From contig JAMSLZ010000006.1 of assembly GCA_026027325.1 (NCBI GenBank), positions 2,356,001 through 2,420,000 on the forward strand: DNA of 64,000 nucleotides, written 5' to 3'. This stretch comes from Actinomucor elegans. Taxonomy: Eukaryota > Mucoromycota > Mucoromycetes > Mucorales > Mucoraceae. Position 1 is the first letter of the stretch, and every line of letters starts with the position of its first letter. The translations under genes and the position numbers were made by a program. Shown here piece after piece: positions 33,284 through 45,606 of the stretch. The notes below the pieces were generated by a model. That model was not told where the DNA came from, did not search any database, and was given only the letters and a program-made list of their open reading frames with translations.

Positions 33284-35019
33284 ATTTTTTTTAGTTTATA
33301 GTCGAAGGAATATTTCACTTTCAGGAATAATAGAAAGAAAAAAAAGTAATGGAATTCAGAATTGTAGGGTAAAAAGGCAAGATTTATTGAGATTCCAGAT
33401 ATGGGCCTACTTGAATTGAAACCTTCTGGGTGTGCTCTTTCTATAACAGTATTAGTTTCGGTTGTTTGTTACTCTCTTTTTATTTTCTTTTTCATACTAA
33501 ACTAAATGCCTGTAGTTTATCAAATGAGATGATTAATTGAGAGCGGTACGTATCAATGTTTGAAATGGCTTCATGCCATCTTCTTCAGTCAAAAACCGAA
33601 AAAGCGACATAATCATATGCGTGTGAACATATTATCATACTTTCTGCATCAATAAAAATACAAGATGGTGAATAGAATACGTATATTATTTCTGTAGTTT
33701 CAACCATTATAGGCAATTCAGAAACTCGAAAGGTGACAGAAAACGTAATTTGACAGTACTCTATTCACTTCTGGACCTATTTATTGAATTTATTGTATAA
33801 TAATCCAGAAGTATACCCTTGTAGCATTCTTTCTTCTTAATCTAGATAAATAACCCAGATACAAGCGAATCAAGCAGAACCCAACCACTCATATTCTGTC
33901 AACAGAGAAAATCTCAAACCATATCTATTCACCAAACATGATGCTATTTTGCTTGTATAGCAAAACTAAGCCATTGTTTGTACCAATCTATTGGTTTTCA
34001 AAGAATGTTTATATTCGATAAATTCACCGTTGATATTTACCAATCCTTTGGGCCATTGTTGGATGATTTAGCGATTAAAATATGAGATGAGAAAATGGTA
34101 TCTATAAAAGCTCAGCACGTTTTTGCTTTATGCATCCAATTCAATCTGTTTTTTCTAATATACTGGAAGAGCTACATTATTTGAGCCAAGTGACACCATC
34201 ATGACGCTAGAGGGGGAGGGTGAAGGGAGAGTGGAAGACAAAACTAACAACCGGGAATTTATACTAATTGCTAAATCCCATCATGGTTTGGCGGGAACAT
34301 GAGCACATTTCTCGGTATAGACATGATTGGTCATTTGTGACGAATAGATTCGACTCTTTTGCATTACTAATGGTGGCAAAGTCCAAACATTAATTAAAAA
34401 CGATTTTTTAGACAGGCAGATAGGCAAGCTGGAATAAGTAATGATATAAATTACGTTTCAAGAGGCACTTATTATGCAAAAATGAAGTAGAGAGCAGATA
34501 AAATTAAGAATTGAAATATGAGTGATAGTAACGAGCTACGTTGATGCATGTTTATGAATAATCTTATGGAAACAAGAGCATGCCTTACTGTTGTTATTCT
34601 TTTTCGGAATGTAAAAAAAAAGTAAATATAGATTATGTGAGTTTAATGATATGGGGGGTTTGTGCTGTGTTAGTATATATTATAATGCTAATGCCAGGAA
34701 GGACAGTTTGTATGGGCCAACGTTTGAGTCGTTGCTTATTAGCAGCTTTTTATTATCCAAAGATAAATTAAGACCAAGGACTGAAAGGGGTACAAAATCA
34801 GTTTGAAACAATCAGCTCATGTTGCTACTGAATATAATGATTATATATGGTAAAAAGCTGTGGAGAGATTGTAGTACATGAAACCCCACTAAGGCTGCTT
34901 CCCAGATTATTCCATTGATTACTTAATCCATCACTTTCAAAGGCCGAAGATGATCAAGGTGATATTTTTTATTGTACAATTTATGTGGGAATGTAATATA
35001 CATATTAAATAGAACGGCT
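33284..35019. other. 1.7-kb gap between the two bZIP genes
   Basis: Presumed promoter of the Atf1-like gene plus the 3' flank of the AP-1-like gene. I see AT-rich DNA, no convincing repeat copy and no supported gene; the open + frame at 34580-34771 has no recognisable features. Confidence 0.5.
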
Positions 35020-36452
35020 TTAACCAATCTTTCCTAGACTTTCATTGGCAATGTTGAATTCATTATTATCTTCGGCAGGAACCATTGGAATCTGAGGTCT
35101 TTGTCTTGTCTGTAACATAGCAAACAGATCATCCAAGACTTGGCCACTATTTGCGCTAGGCAAAAAGTCATTTGTGTTAGCAATGGTAGGTCCAAACTCA
35201 TCCTCAAAGAAAGGATCAAAGTCAAAGTCTAGATCAAAATCACCCATACTCGAAGCAGCAGCGGCAGTAGCAGCCATATCAGGCATAGGATTGCTTGTAT
35301 TCCAAAATTCAGGTGGATATTGGGGCGGCTGTTGAATAGGTGGACCCTTGAGATTATGCGCTTCTGGAGCATTGACAGTTATATTATCAATTGACTCCTG
35401 GCCTACTGCTACTATATTATCTAGCTTACGTTTCTTTACCGCCGTTTCACTGCTTATTAATGCCGCTGTGTGATCATTTAAGTGATACGATGGTGTCTCA
35501 AACCCTGTTGGATTAGATGCTCTCAATGGTACAGGCACAAATGACCCTTCTTCCTCTGTCGTTAGGTCTGATTCACTGTGTTCGTGACGCAGTCGTGATT
35601 CATTATGTAATCGTTTCACAGTAGTAGATGAAGTAATAATTGAAGGTGATGCGCTCATTTGTCGAATAGGTTTCTCAGTTGACGATAATGGCGGTAGCGG
35701 TGGTGGCGATGCTATTGGCAATGACATAGATCTTGGAGGGCTTTTCGGTTCTGTAACTGCAGGAGACGATGCGGGTATCGTAGGTGTTTGTTTTGCTGAT
35801 TCGGCAATCTTGGACGGGTCGCCTCCCGTCAGCACAATGACTTGTTTCTCTAAAGAAGCAACTCTCTCTCTAAGCTCACCATTCTCTTTTCGTAATTTAT
35901 TCATTTCCTCTTGCCAGTCTTCCATCTCTTTTGCCTTTATCTCTAAATCTTTGATATATTGTTCTCTTCTTTGTCGAAACGCTTTCTGTGCTGCTCGGTT
36001 TTGTGCTGCTCGTTTGGATGGAATCACTGCTCGAGAACCTTTGGGAAGTTTGGAATTATCATAGTCAAGCGCCTGCGCTGGTGGTGAAACAGAGAGCTCA
36101 TGCTTTAAAGATTGCTGCTGCTGTAATTGTTGCTGCTGCTGTTGTTGCTGCTGTTGTTGTTGTTGCTGCTGCTGCTGCTGCTGTTGTTGAAGGTGATGAT
36201 GCTGCTGTATGCTTGAATTTGGGTGTTGCGGAGGAGGCATTGGTAACACAGAGCCAGAAGGTCTTGATATCATATAGTTGTTATACGGTTCAGGCCCTTG
36301 ATCTTTATATATGATAAAAACTGATTAGTCTCAGAAAATCTCGAGAAATCTCGATAAAGCATATTAAATTCCTTGTCATTGAGACTTTTACCTGTTTGCA
36401 TCATCCATTGTTGCGGACTATTATTTAAATTGCTACTATTACGGTTATTCAT
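35020..36452 (-). CDS. bZIP transcription factor, fungal AP-1 (Pap1/Yap)-like
   Basis: Two exons (36452-36392, 36302-35020) give 447 residues. The bZIP (about residues 110-170) carries the Yap-type basic region KRAAQNRAAQKAFRQRREQY (QNRAAQKAFRQR is diagnostic) and a zipper. A polyQ tract lies before it, and the second half is Pro/Ser-rich with an acidic patch (DFDLDFDFDPFFEDEF) that looks like an activation region. The Cys-rich domains that make Yap1/Pap1 redox sensors are not visible, so oxidative-stress sensing should not be assumed. The intron acceptor is doubled (AAG then CAAG six bases later), both in frame. It lies on the same strand as the Atf1-like bZIP gene 1.9 kb away. Confidence 0.87.
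36112..36189 (-). repeat. CAG/CAA polyglutamine tract in the AP-1-like gene
   Basis: Mixed CAG/CAA codons give about 25 Gln with a few Leu interruptions on the minus strand. Length variation between strains is likely. Confidence 0.85.
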
Positions 36453-37165
36453 TTGGTATGTTTGTCTGTATTGTGTCGCCCTGTATATAAATGATGAGTA
36501 TAATGAACGTACATTCGAAATAAAAAGGAATTACCCTGTCAAATAACCGAGAAATGAACTATGTTCAAGATAGTATTATTGAAATGAAGAGAGAGAGAAA
36601 AAAAAAAGAAGTTCAATGAAGGGAAGGATATAGTATGGCTTGAGGTTTCTATAGCATATAAAAGTTCACCTAACAATGAACCGAGACTTTAATACTATTC
36701 GAGGTTTTTACGTGCAGAGCTCTATTTTTTAAAGATGGAAATAAAAGGCCGTAGGCTCGCGAAAAAAAAATGTAGCTCGCTTGTATGTACCGGTTGTACT
36801 GACTGTGAAATTACCTTAAATAAGCGCTAATTGGCCAAACTTTTCACAATGGCAATAATAATGGATTTAACCACTGCTCACATCTGCTACACACCAACCT
36901 AAAGGTGTACTGAAGTAATTAAATACTACCCTGATCATCTTAAAGTTATTGCCTAAAACCAAAACATCTCGGAAAAAAAAGAGATTTGGATTATCATTGG
37001 ATTATTCAAAATGGAAAAACCGAAGCTCCAGCAGGCATAAAACTGGGATTTGTCCCATCACTTTTCCATGGAATGAACACTGTCTGGCTTTTAGTCAGTT
37101 ACACGAGTCTTGCTTATGTTAGCAAAAAAGTCACATCCCGCTTAAACCCAGATAGTTAGCTTTTC
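36453..37165. other. shared divergent promoter region of the AP-1-like bZIP and GAL1
   Basis: The two genes diverge over about 0.77 kb. It contains a GAL1 TATA box at its right end and A-runs; no gene seen. Confidence 0.5.
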
Positions 37166-37174
37166 TATATAAAA
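37166..37174 (+). promoter_or_regulatory. TATA box of galactokinase gene
   Basis: TATATAAAA sits 62 bases before the GAL1 ATG, followed by a pyrimidine-rich TTTTTTCTTCTCTCTTC stretch that is a plausible transcription start zone. Confidence 0.65.
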
Positions 37175-37227
37175 GTTGCATCGTTTTTTCTTCTCTCTTC
37201 GTTTCATTATCAATTCATATAAAAATA

Positions 37228-38821
37228 ATGTCTTCTTCTGTGCCTTCTATTGACTCTCTTGAAAAAATCTATGATCCTACTGCTGTACCCAAGCAAGAGT
37301 AAGTTCGAACTACCACTGGTTGCATACGTACTAAAAACAAAGTATTACTAGTAAGCGTTACAAGAACCTCTTGATCGAATTTGAAAAGATTCACGGCCGT
37401 AAGGCTGACTTTATAGTGCGTTCTCCTGGACGTGTCAACTTGATCGGTGAGCATATCGATTATTGCGGCTTTGGCGTCCTTCCTATGGCTATTGAACGCG
37501 ATGTTATCATCGCAGGTGCCACTACGGACCAAGACACCAAAGTTCGCGTCGCTAATATCAACGCTGAAAAATATCCTGCTCGAGAATTCGATTATGAAGG
37601 TAAAGAAAAAGTCGTTACCATCGACTCTTCTAAACTGGAGTGGTCCAACTATTTCAAGTGCGGTTACAAGGTAAATGAATCCGACGGGAAAATGCATGAA
37701 AAACCATATTCATTTTGTGTAATGTATAATAGGGTATGCTTGAAAAATTTCAATTAGATAAACCCAAGGGTCTCTTTTTACTTGTAGATGGTACTGTTCC
37801 CGCTGGCGGTGGACTTTCTTCGTCTGCTGCTTTCGTTTGTGCTTCTGCTTTGGCTGTCATTACTGCAAACAAGTTGACTATTTCAAAAACAGAACTTACT
37901 GAAATCGCTATTGTCGCAGAACGTAATGTAGGTGTCAATTCTGGTGGTATGGATCAATCTGCTTCTGTCCTGTCTGAAAAGGACTTTGCTCTTCATGTCG
38001 AGTTTGTCCCCAAGTTGCATACTGCACCAGTTCCTTTACCTGTTACATCACCCAAGTTAGCTTTCATTATTGCCAATACTTTGGTTACTGCAGACAAGTT
38101 TGTCACCGCTCCTCGCAACTATAATCTTCGTGTTGTTGAAACCCATATGGCTGCCCTTTTCCTTGCCAAGGTCCTTCATTTACCTACTGTAGACACTCTC
38201 AAGGAAGTATATGATCTTTATTACAAGAACTCTTCTCTCAATGAAATTGAAAGATTCACTGATCTTCTCGACAAGGCTATCGAACAATTTCCCGAAGACA
38301 ATACCAACGGCAATGGCTACACGCTCGAAGAGGTTTCCAGTATGCTCGATATGCCTATCAAAGAGCTCCAAGATAAGTACATGACGCGTTTCCCTGTCGA
38401 AACGGATTACTTCCGTCTTGTACATCGTACCAAACATGTTCTTTCTGAAGCTTCTCGCGTGATTGAATTCCGTCGTGTCTGCGAAACTTCCAAGGGAGAT
38501 TCTACTTTAAAGGTATTAGGCGATCTTATGAACGCGTCTCAAGACTCTTGTGATAAATTGTTTATGTGTTCTTGTCCTGAAATCAATAACGTATGCGAAA
38601 TCGCTCGTAAAAATGGTTCATTTGGATCAAGGCTCAGTGGTGCTGGTTGGGGTGGAAGTACTGTTCACTTGACAACTGAAGACAATGTTCCTCACTTGAT
38701 TGAAGCTATCAAGAACGACTTTTACCGAAAGGTATATCCTAACATTACTGAAGAAGAGTTAGATGATGCCATCATTGCTACTAAGCCCTGTAGTGGCGCC
38801 GCTATTTACACTGGCTTCTAA
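37228..38821 (+). CDS. GAL1: galactokinase (GHMP kinase)
   Basis: Three exons (37228-37298, 37352-37670, 37733-38821) give 492 residues, within the size range of fungal galactokinases. It phosphorylates galactose to galactose-1-phosphate using ATP, the first step of the Leloir pathway in the cytosol. All signatures are present: the galactokinase motif GRVNLIGEHIDY (residues 50-61), the GHMP ATP loop PAGGGLSSSAA (about 153-163), and the C-terminal SRLSGAGWGG. Yeast Gal3-type transducers lack two residues of the ATP loop; here the loop is intact, so an active enzyme is expected. No other galactose gene is adjacent, unlike the yeast GAL cluster. Confidence 0.95.
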
Positions 38822-39130
38822 ATAACAGCACTGGTGAATTGTTTTCTTATTTCATTCTTTGTTTTGTTCATATATCATCATACTTGTTTTAACCATATAA
38901 CCTTTATATAATAATGCAATTATCTAATAAAATGAGTTACCTTTTTTTTTGTATCATACTAGCAGATGATTTATGCGCTCTGCTTGTATGTAGCATGCTG
39001 CAACTGTGACTAAAATAATATATGTATCGCCATAGCTAGTGGAATTAGCCCAGTTACTTGTAATATAGTTCCAATTAAGCAAACTTTCTAGTAGATAAAA
39101 CATCTTATTCTTAGCATGGAATAAGAATAA

Positions 39131-39200
39131 ATAGATGCTACATTTGAAAGGAATCGGTCGAAAGATCTATTGTGAGATCCAGATTACTTGAAATGCATGC
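39131..39200 (-). repeat. 173-bp repeat family, copy R15
   Basis: Inverse copy: GATGCTACATTTGAAAGG, AATCGGTCGAAAGATCTATT, CTTGAAATGCATGC. R16 follows one period (171 bp) later. Confidence 0.75.
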
Positions 39201-39258
39201 AAACTACAGTGTACCTCCAAAAAGCGATATAGTTTTTTTTTTGGCCAAGTAACGGCTC

Positions 39259-39335
39259 AAGTAGATGCAATACTTTAATTTAAACATGTCTTATATAGCC
39301 ACCAGGTGCGGTGCTAAACTGGAATTGGTTAAGAA
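39259..39335 (-). repeat. 173-bp repeat family, copy R16 (divergent)
   Basis: Inverse copy: AAGTAGATGCAATACT, GGTGCGGTGCTAAACTGGAA, TTGGTTAAG. Weak alone; supported by its 171-bp spacing from R15. Confidence 0.5.
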
Positions 39336-41092
39336 GTATTAAAAATGATCAAGGCGAAATTCGTATAAACGTTAAATCATAACCGATTAAAAATTTTGCC
39401 ATTATAAATTATGCATATAAAATGTTTCAAATCAGTTTTCATTTCTGAATGATCCCAAGAGTCGACTTTCGTTAAGGGTAACTCTATGAAAGATCATACA
39501 TACAGTATAATCTGAATAGAAACTTGTGTATTGTACTGTCTCTCCAAACTGCTATTTAGTTGGTTTGTTTTCAATTCAAGGTGCTTGAGGTGATTCTTTT
39601 GGTTGTAGTTTATTATACCGGTACCAGTCCAAGACTTGGTACGTCTAGACAAGACAGGTACACGTTTGAATACTAGAACAGGAACATTTTAGTTACCATC
39701 AGCTTAGATAATGACAGTTAATTCGCGAGTGTCTCTCACCAAGTCGATAAACTACTACATACTACCTTCATTGTGAGTATATACATTAACTTGCTCTATA
39801 GTCATTAATCTTCTGTATTAAATCCGCTATGAAATGGATAAACCTCAAATGAAAGCTTCCCAGTCTAATTCAAATCTAAAAGACTTTTACCATGATATAC
39901 CTATGATAAGCTGCAGATGTAGTATATAGAGAGCTCAAAAATCGTGATGATTGATATGATTGATCTACTTAAAGCATATATATCCAATCTAATTACACAG
40001 GGTTCATTTCTCACTGCAGACACATTTACTCCCCTTTTTTTTTTGCTTGGTTAGAGTTAGTCAAGTTTATCCAGCAGCTGTAAATAGTTTCTTAAAGTTG
40101 TTCAGTCGTATAGCTATTGACATATCTGCAGTACAATTAGCACTAATGCCCTATAATAATTGAATTAAATATGAACACGACAAACGTGTTAATTTATCCA
40201 GAAGCTGCGCTGGATATAGAAACCTGGCGCTGCATTAAACAACATACTTGTCTTTCAAATAGCTATGGTGAAAAATAAAGAAACTATGATACAACGCAGC
40301 GGCTTCTATTGTGGCAGAGGTTATTAGCTATGATAAGCATTAGAAGTTTCTGAATCCGAGTTCTAATTCGGAACCATGCTTTAATATACAGGGAATACAT
40401 CGCTTTTAGTATTGCGTGGTTTTATGGAACCTATACCAAATGTTCCTCTATAAACCATAATGTAATAGGGTAACCCTCTATTGTGTATTGATTTCCAAAT
40501 ACAAATATTATTGTTAAATGATATTTACGTTGTGGCTATATGCTGTTCATGTTTTATTTTATTTGGCACTGCAATGGCTTGAAGGGGGTACGTGTAGATA
40601 AAAAAAAAAGGGGGGGGGGAGGGACTGCTCAGTTATAATTAATAGTAGCTAGAAATACCAATTTTCCTATGCCTTGAAACAAGGTGAAGGCGGTAGTGGA
40701 TAGTAGAAAAGCAATTCATTCACAGCTATCCAATGATATTAAAATATATATGCTATATTTCATATAATAGATTTAGGTGCTTGGCTTGACCTCTTGAATT
40801 TCCTTATTGGATTTCTAACTGCGTACTAATAATAATAATAAAAAATGTTTAGCTCGATATATGCTGGGTGGCTAGATAAAGAATTAGCGTATAACTTGAT
40901 CCGTTCAATATGAAAAAGGTAACCTTGGCTCGTTAGAAAGTTCGGTTGGTGTAAGTGAATACTTTGCTGATGGTGGACTTTCAACGGTGCTTTAAAAAGC
41001 CTAATTCCCATTGTAACATTACTGCATATTTAGAGATCAAAAAAACTAAACTTTTTATTATATTTGCAAGATCATTTAAAGAATAAGAGAAT

Positions 41093-42946
41093 CTAACCAA
41101 AGTTGATACCTTGGGCCAAAGGAAGAGTTCCAGAGTAATTAATAGTACATGTGCCACGTCTACAGTATTGTTTCCAACTATCACTGCCACTTTCACGTCC
41201 ACCACCTGTTTCCTTTTCACCACCGAAAGCACCACCAATTTCAGCACCGTTTGTAGGGATATTGACATTAATGATACCGCAGTCTGAGCCAGAGGGACCG
41301 ATCCACTTGAAAATAGTAGAGGGATTGCTTGTAAAGATTGAACTAGACAAACCTTGAGCAACGTTATTATTAATGGCAATCGCCTCATCCAAAGTCTATT
41401 AAGAGTTAGAGAGTGTGTGTTACAGTTTAGCATTGAAAGTTCTTACCTTATAGGTCATTGTGTGAAGGATGGGAACAAATGATTCATTCTGAACAACCTC
41501 CATATCAGGGCGTACGCGAGTCATGGTTGGCTCCACAAAATTACCATTCTTTAAAGGACCGCTATCCAAGACGCGACCACCAATGATGATTTCACCGCCT
41601 TGCTGCTTGACCTTTTCTAATGCGTTCTTGTAGATTTCTACGGCTTCCTTTGTATGAAGAGGACCGCACAAAACACCATCGTCTAATGGGTCACCCACCT
41701 TAACTTGAGCATAGGCTTTCTTGAGTCTTTCAATTAAAGTATCATAGACGGTTTCTTGAACGATCAAACGACGCGTGGTTGTACAACGCTGACCGGCAGT
41801 ACCTACTGCAGCAAACAAGATAGCGCGTGCAGCCAAATCTAAATCACAATCATCTGTAACAATCAACGCATTGTTGCCACCAAGTTCCAAGATGGAACGA
41901 CCGAAACGACCTTGAACGACCTTGCCAACTTCTCTACCAACATTGGTGGATCCAGTGAAGGAAAGAACATGAGCGCGCTTGTCAGCAGTCATGGCGCTAC
42001 CTACATCAGCTCCACCAGTAACCAAAGCACATAACTCTGTAGGAAGTCCATGTTCCTTTAGGGCTTTAGCAATGATACGAGTGACTGCAATAGATACGAG
42101 AGAAGTAGTAGGAGCAGGCTTCCAGATAGTACCATTACCAGTGACAAGTGCAATAGCTTGATTCCAACCGTAGACGGCAACTACAATAGATTAAGAGTCA
42201 GTTGATAGATTTAAAAGGGATAGTATAAAATCAAGTCATACCTGGGAAATTGAAGGCACTGATGATACCAACTGTGCCCAAAGGATTCCAGGTTTCCAAC
42301 ATGGCATGTCCTGGTCTCTCAGAAGGGATAACGGCTCCTTGAAGCATACGAGAAAGACCAAGAGCATATTCCAAGATATCAATGTACTCTTGAACCTCTC
42401 CAATACCTTCAGGCAAGATCTTGCCCATTTCCAATGCAACAAGCTTACCCAAAGGCTCAATATTTTCAACCAATGCATTTCTCATAGTGAGCAAGACGTG
42501 ACCACGCTTAGGTACGGGAATCTATTAAACGGTATCAGTACTTTTCGTTTAGACGTCAACTATTCCAAAGCTTACTTCTCTCCAGATCTTTTGAGCCTCA
42601 GCAACCTTTTCAAAAGCCACGTCCAAATCGCCTGTTGTGCCCTATAAACAATATATAAGTGTGGGAAATGTACCGTGGGAGAATAGCTACTTACAGTAAT
42701 GACTTCTGCGATCACTTCGTTATTGACAGGATTATAGGAAGGAACAATCTCACCGGAGCCTTTCCATTCACCATCAAAAACGCCTTTGTTACCAGTCTTG
42801 TCCAGACCAAGTGCTTCGAATATAGGACGATGCTTATCAAAGGTGGATAAGCAACGTACGTTGCTAGCAAACTTGGTCTTTTGGGCACTGCGAACAATGT
42901 TCACTGCGTTAGCGATAGAGCGCGATCTCAACAGCTTGGAAATCAT
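41093..42946 (-). CDS. ALDH7A1: aldehyde dehydrogenase, ALDH7A1/antiquitin type (alpha-aminoadipic semialdehyde dehydrogenase)
   Basis: Five exons (42946-42695, 42641-42576, 42521-42242, 42180-41447, 41395-41093) give 544 residues. The N-terminus ([16 protein letters not shown]...RCLST) looks like a mitochondrial presequence. Family blocks are clear: [35 protein letters not shown] (general base E at about 298), [13 protein letters not shown] (catalytic Cys about 332) and [20 protein letters not shown]. Antiquitin oxidises alpha-aminoadipic semialdehyde in lysine breakdown, NAD-dependent, and also detoxifies aldehydes; substrate is inferred from the family. Every join restores the family sequence. 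It is followed on the same strand by no close gene; the RPEL gene lies upstream. Confidence 0.93.
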
Positions 42947-43163
42947 TTAATAAAAAATTGAAAATAGGAAAAAAAAAGAAGAAGCGAACAAAGCGTTTGG
43001 ATTCTTTTATTTTTATAGCAAAAAAATAAACTAAAATACACACGTACATTGTATACATACATATGCAAGCATTATCTTTTTAGTGGAGCTTTTGACTCGT
43101 GGGAAATTATAATAAAAGCTCTTCTGGTGGATTGATGCGTCATCAAGACCATTGGTTCATAGT

Positions 43164-43773
43164 TTATTTAGGAACTTCTTCCTCTATATTTTTTGTTATT
43201 ATATATGCAAAAAGGAGTTTTAAAAAATAATAACGCGTACCTGTTAAAATACCTTGTTGGACAAGCTCGGCAGGCTCAGGTCTGTCATGAATCTTGTGTT
43301 CCAAGGTATCTTGCAATAGATGCCTTTCTAAATCATGCTGCTGTCTTTGAAGTGCAGGTGCAACTTTGGGGTCTTTATATGATATCAGTCTCATGATATG
43401 CTGAAACACGTAAACATTACCTTTCAAAATATTCTGTTCGACAAGAGCTTCTGCTGTTGGACGATGGTTAATCTTGTGGCGAAGAGAGTCTTCGATTTTA
43501 CGCTTTTCCAACTCATCACGATGCTGTTGGATAGCAGGTGCAACCTTGGGATCTATATAGTGTTACAGTGATCATCAAAAAGTTAAATGAAATCCAAAAC
43601 ATACCTTTGATAATATTTCTATCGACCAAATCTTGGAGTTCAGGTCGATGAGCTAACTGGGCTTCGAGCACTTTGGAAGGGTTTTCAGGTACAGCTACAA
43701 TAAATACGCACTTTTAATCAGAAAACACCCTCTTGCTTGAAGACCAATAAGGATAAAGCTTACACTTACTCAT
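43164..43773 (-). CDS. small protein of three RPEL repeats
   Basis: Five exons (43773-43770, 43694-43605, 43552-43421, 43372-43241, 43183-43164) give 125 residues. Exons 2-4 each encode one RPEL motif: LEAQLAHRPELQDLVDRNII, LRHKINHRPTAEALVEQNIL and LEHKIHDRPEPAELVQQGIL, with DPKVAPA linkers. RPEL motifs bind G-actin in animal MRTF and Phactr proteins, so G-actin binding in the cytosol is inferred. All four introns are phase 1, so each repeat exon could be duplicated without breaking frame; two of the exons are exactly 132 nt. The first exon is only four bases (ATGA), so the start codon is nearly alone before an intron. There is no other domain. Confidence 0.83.
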
Positions 43774-44369
43774 TATATATGTATTTGTAGGGAAAAAAAG
43801 TAGCTTAAAAAAAGTGAAAAAAAAGATAAAAAAAAGAGAAAAAACCCACTTTTTTCAGAGCGGAAAGTCTTTTTTTTATAAATTAAGTATCACGCGTCCT
43901 ATTCCTCATGTACAAAATAAGCAAAGCGTTAGAAGCTCGCATTTGTAGGTAAAAAGCAGCAAGATTATCCTACTCCTTTGCACTCTATTTGTCCTTGAAT
44001 AGTAATTACAAGTTTTAAAAGGCTTTTTATATCTTGTTTGGTATCTTTTATCATGTTTTCTACCAGTCCAGTATCATGTGCATAACGATTTCCCAATTTT
44101 CGAGCGCGTGCATGAGCTATACTTTTGGTTAGCCAATAAACAAAGCATAAAAGTAGTTTTTAATGTCCGAAGTAGGTTGGCTTTTTGCAGGTAAGGTATA
44201 CACTGACGAATTTTCATTATTAGCGTAGCATCTGGGGACTAATATGTATATATTCAAGATGAATCGCTACATCGAATAGAATTTTTACTTCATTAAAGTA
44301 CAAAAGGATGTTGAGTTTTAGGATTGCACAATAGACTATAGGTATTTTATATAAATGAATATTATCGGA

Positions 44370-44446
44370 AGATTCTCGATAAATTTATGGCTTAATATCG
44401 CATCTGATGACAAGTATAGACTCAGTATGAACTATTAAATCCATTG
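44370..44446 (+). repeat. 173-bp repeat family, copy R17 (well kept)
   Basis: Forward copy: GATTCTCGATAAATTTATGG, CTTAATATCGCATCTGATGA, ACTCAGTATGAACT, ATCCATTG. Confidence 0.75.
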
Positions 44447-44519
44447 TAATGATTGCTGAATTAAAATCCAATTAATATATTATACCCTTAATCATTAGCT
44501 GTGATTTATATACAAAGAC

Positions 44520-44524
<5 letters not shown>

Positions 44525-44556
<32 letters not shown>
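44525..44556 (+). repeat. homopolymer run of 32 T
   Basis: Uninterrupted T32 in intergenic DNA, 80 bases after repeat copy R17. Confidence 0.85.
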
Positions 44557-44559
<3 letters not shown>

Positions 44560-45606
44560 TTAAGTGCTGCTATAGTTCTTTAACACTGGTTAAATGGGGG
44601 AAAAAAATACTCGGCAAATCTTCTTCAATGATGAAAAACGTCATATGTACCATCCAAAAGGTTACGTAAAAGTAGTTCCATAACCTGCTCACCTTCTAGT
44701 ATTGGATCAAAACAGCGGTATCAAAGTAGATGAATCGCTTATGCACCAATTTATAATGATATCAGAAACATTTCAGATACTTGATTTCTAATTTAATTTT
44801 GCTTCTTTCTACAGATATAGCGATATTTTGGATGTCGTATACGAAAAAAGCAGGGACTGAGCTGGAAAATCTAAAGATCCAACAATTAAACTAAGCGTAA
44901 CTCTGCTTTAATGTGTCAAACTGCTCCACATTGCCATTTATGTGACACACTAAACATCAGTGTATTCTTTAAGTTATAGAAAATAGATTTAGGTTATAAA
45001 TCACGGCTCTAAAATATATTCAATAATGTTTAAATTAGAAAGTTATCTCATTATAATTTTTCCTTCGTTTTTCATTAACTGGCAGAGATTTAACTATGCT
45101 TGAAAGAGTATATGCAAGCGAAGGTCTGGGCAAACATTTGATTTCTCTGTTCCTACCAAACAATTATTAATCCATAAAATTTGCCTTGGTAAAATTTATA
45201 AAGAATGAGATGATGAATCCAATGATTTAAGGCATAGTTACGGATTCCTTCAATTAATGGACTTGTATTTGATAAATGATTCTTTTCCCAATCTTTTCCA
45301 AGGCAACTGCAATTGTAACTTGGGTATTCTATATTCAAAAAAATACAAATCCATTGGATTTCATCGCTAATGAATAAACTTCTACACCTACTAAAACTAC
45401 TCATTAATTAAATAAAGTTCAAAGAGTATTCAATACAGTAATAACCAGCAGTAAAACCGCTTCATTCTCATTCCAATTAAAATATTTATGTATTTATATA
45501 TTTCTGTATCTATCTTAATTAATTGCTTATACAAAAAAAAAACTGGTACAATTGATTTGATTTGAATAAATTTTTTATTGTTAAAATTCCAAGCTCTACA
45601 TAGCGC

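Larger units (their letters stand above)
38822..41092. other. 2.3-kb gap between GAL1 and ALDH7A1-like
   Basis: Both genes end here (convergent). It holds repeat copies R15 and R16, an A10/G10 junction at 40600-40619, and AT-rich DNA. No gene seen. Confidence 0.6.
43774..45606. other. 1.8-kb gap
   Basis: Holds a T32 run, repeat copy R17, AT-rich DNA and an unrecognised open minus frame at 45153-45404 that I do not call. The right end is the 3' flank of the F-box gene. Confidence 0.55.

Noticed and set aside
34580..34771. 63-codon + ORF in the gap between the bZIP genes
   Set aside because: No splice support, no recognised family and no promoter signs.
37269..37697. 142-codon minus ORF antisense to galactokinase
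   Set aside because: Overlaps confirmed exons and an intron of GAL1; antisense shadow.
40341..40378. tRNA-like T-arm (GTTCTAATTCGGAAC region)
   Set aside because: A short hairpin only; no acceptor, D or anticodon arms could be built. No tRNA gene was found anywhere in the window.
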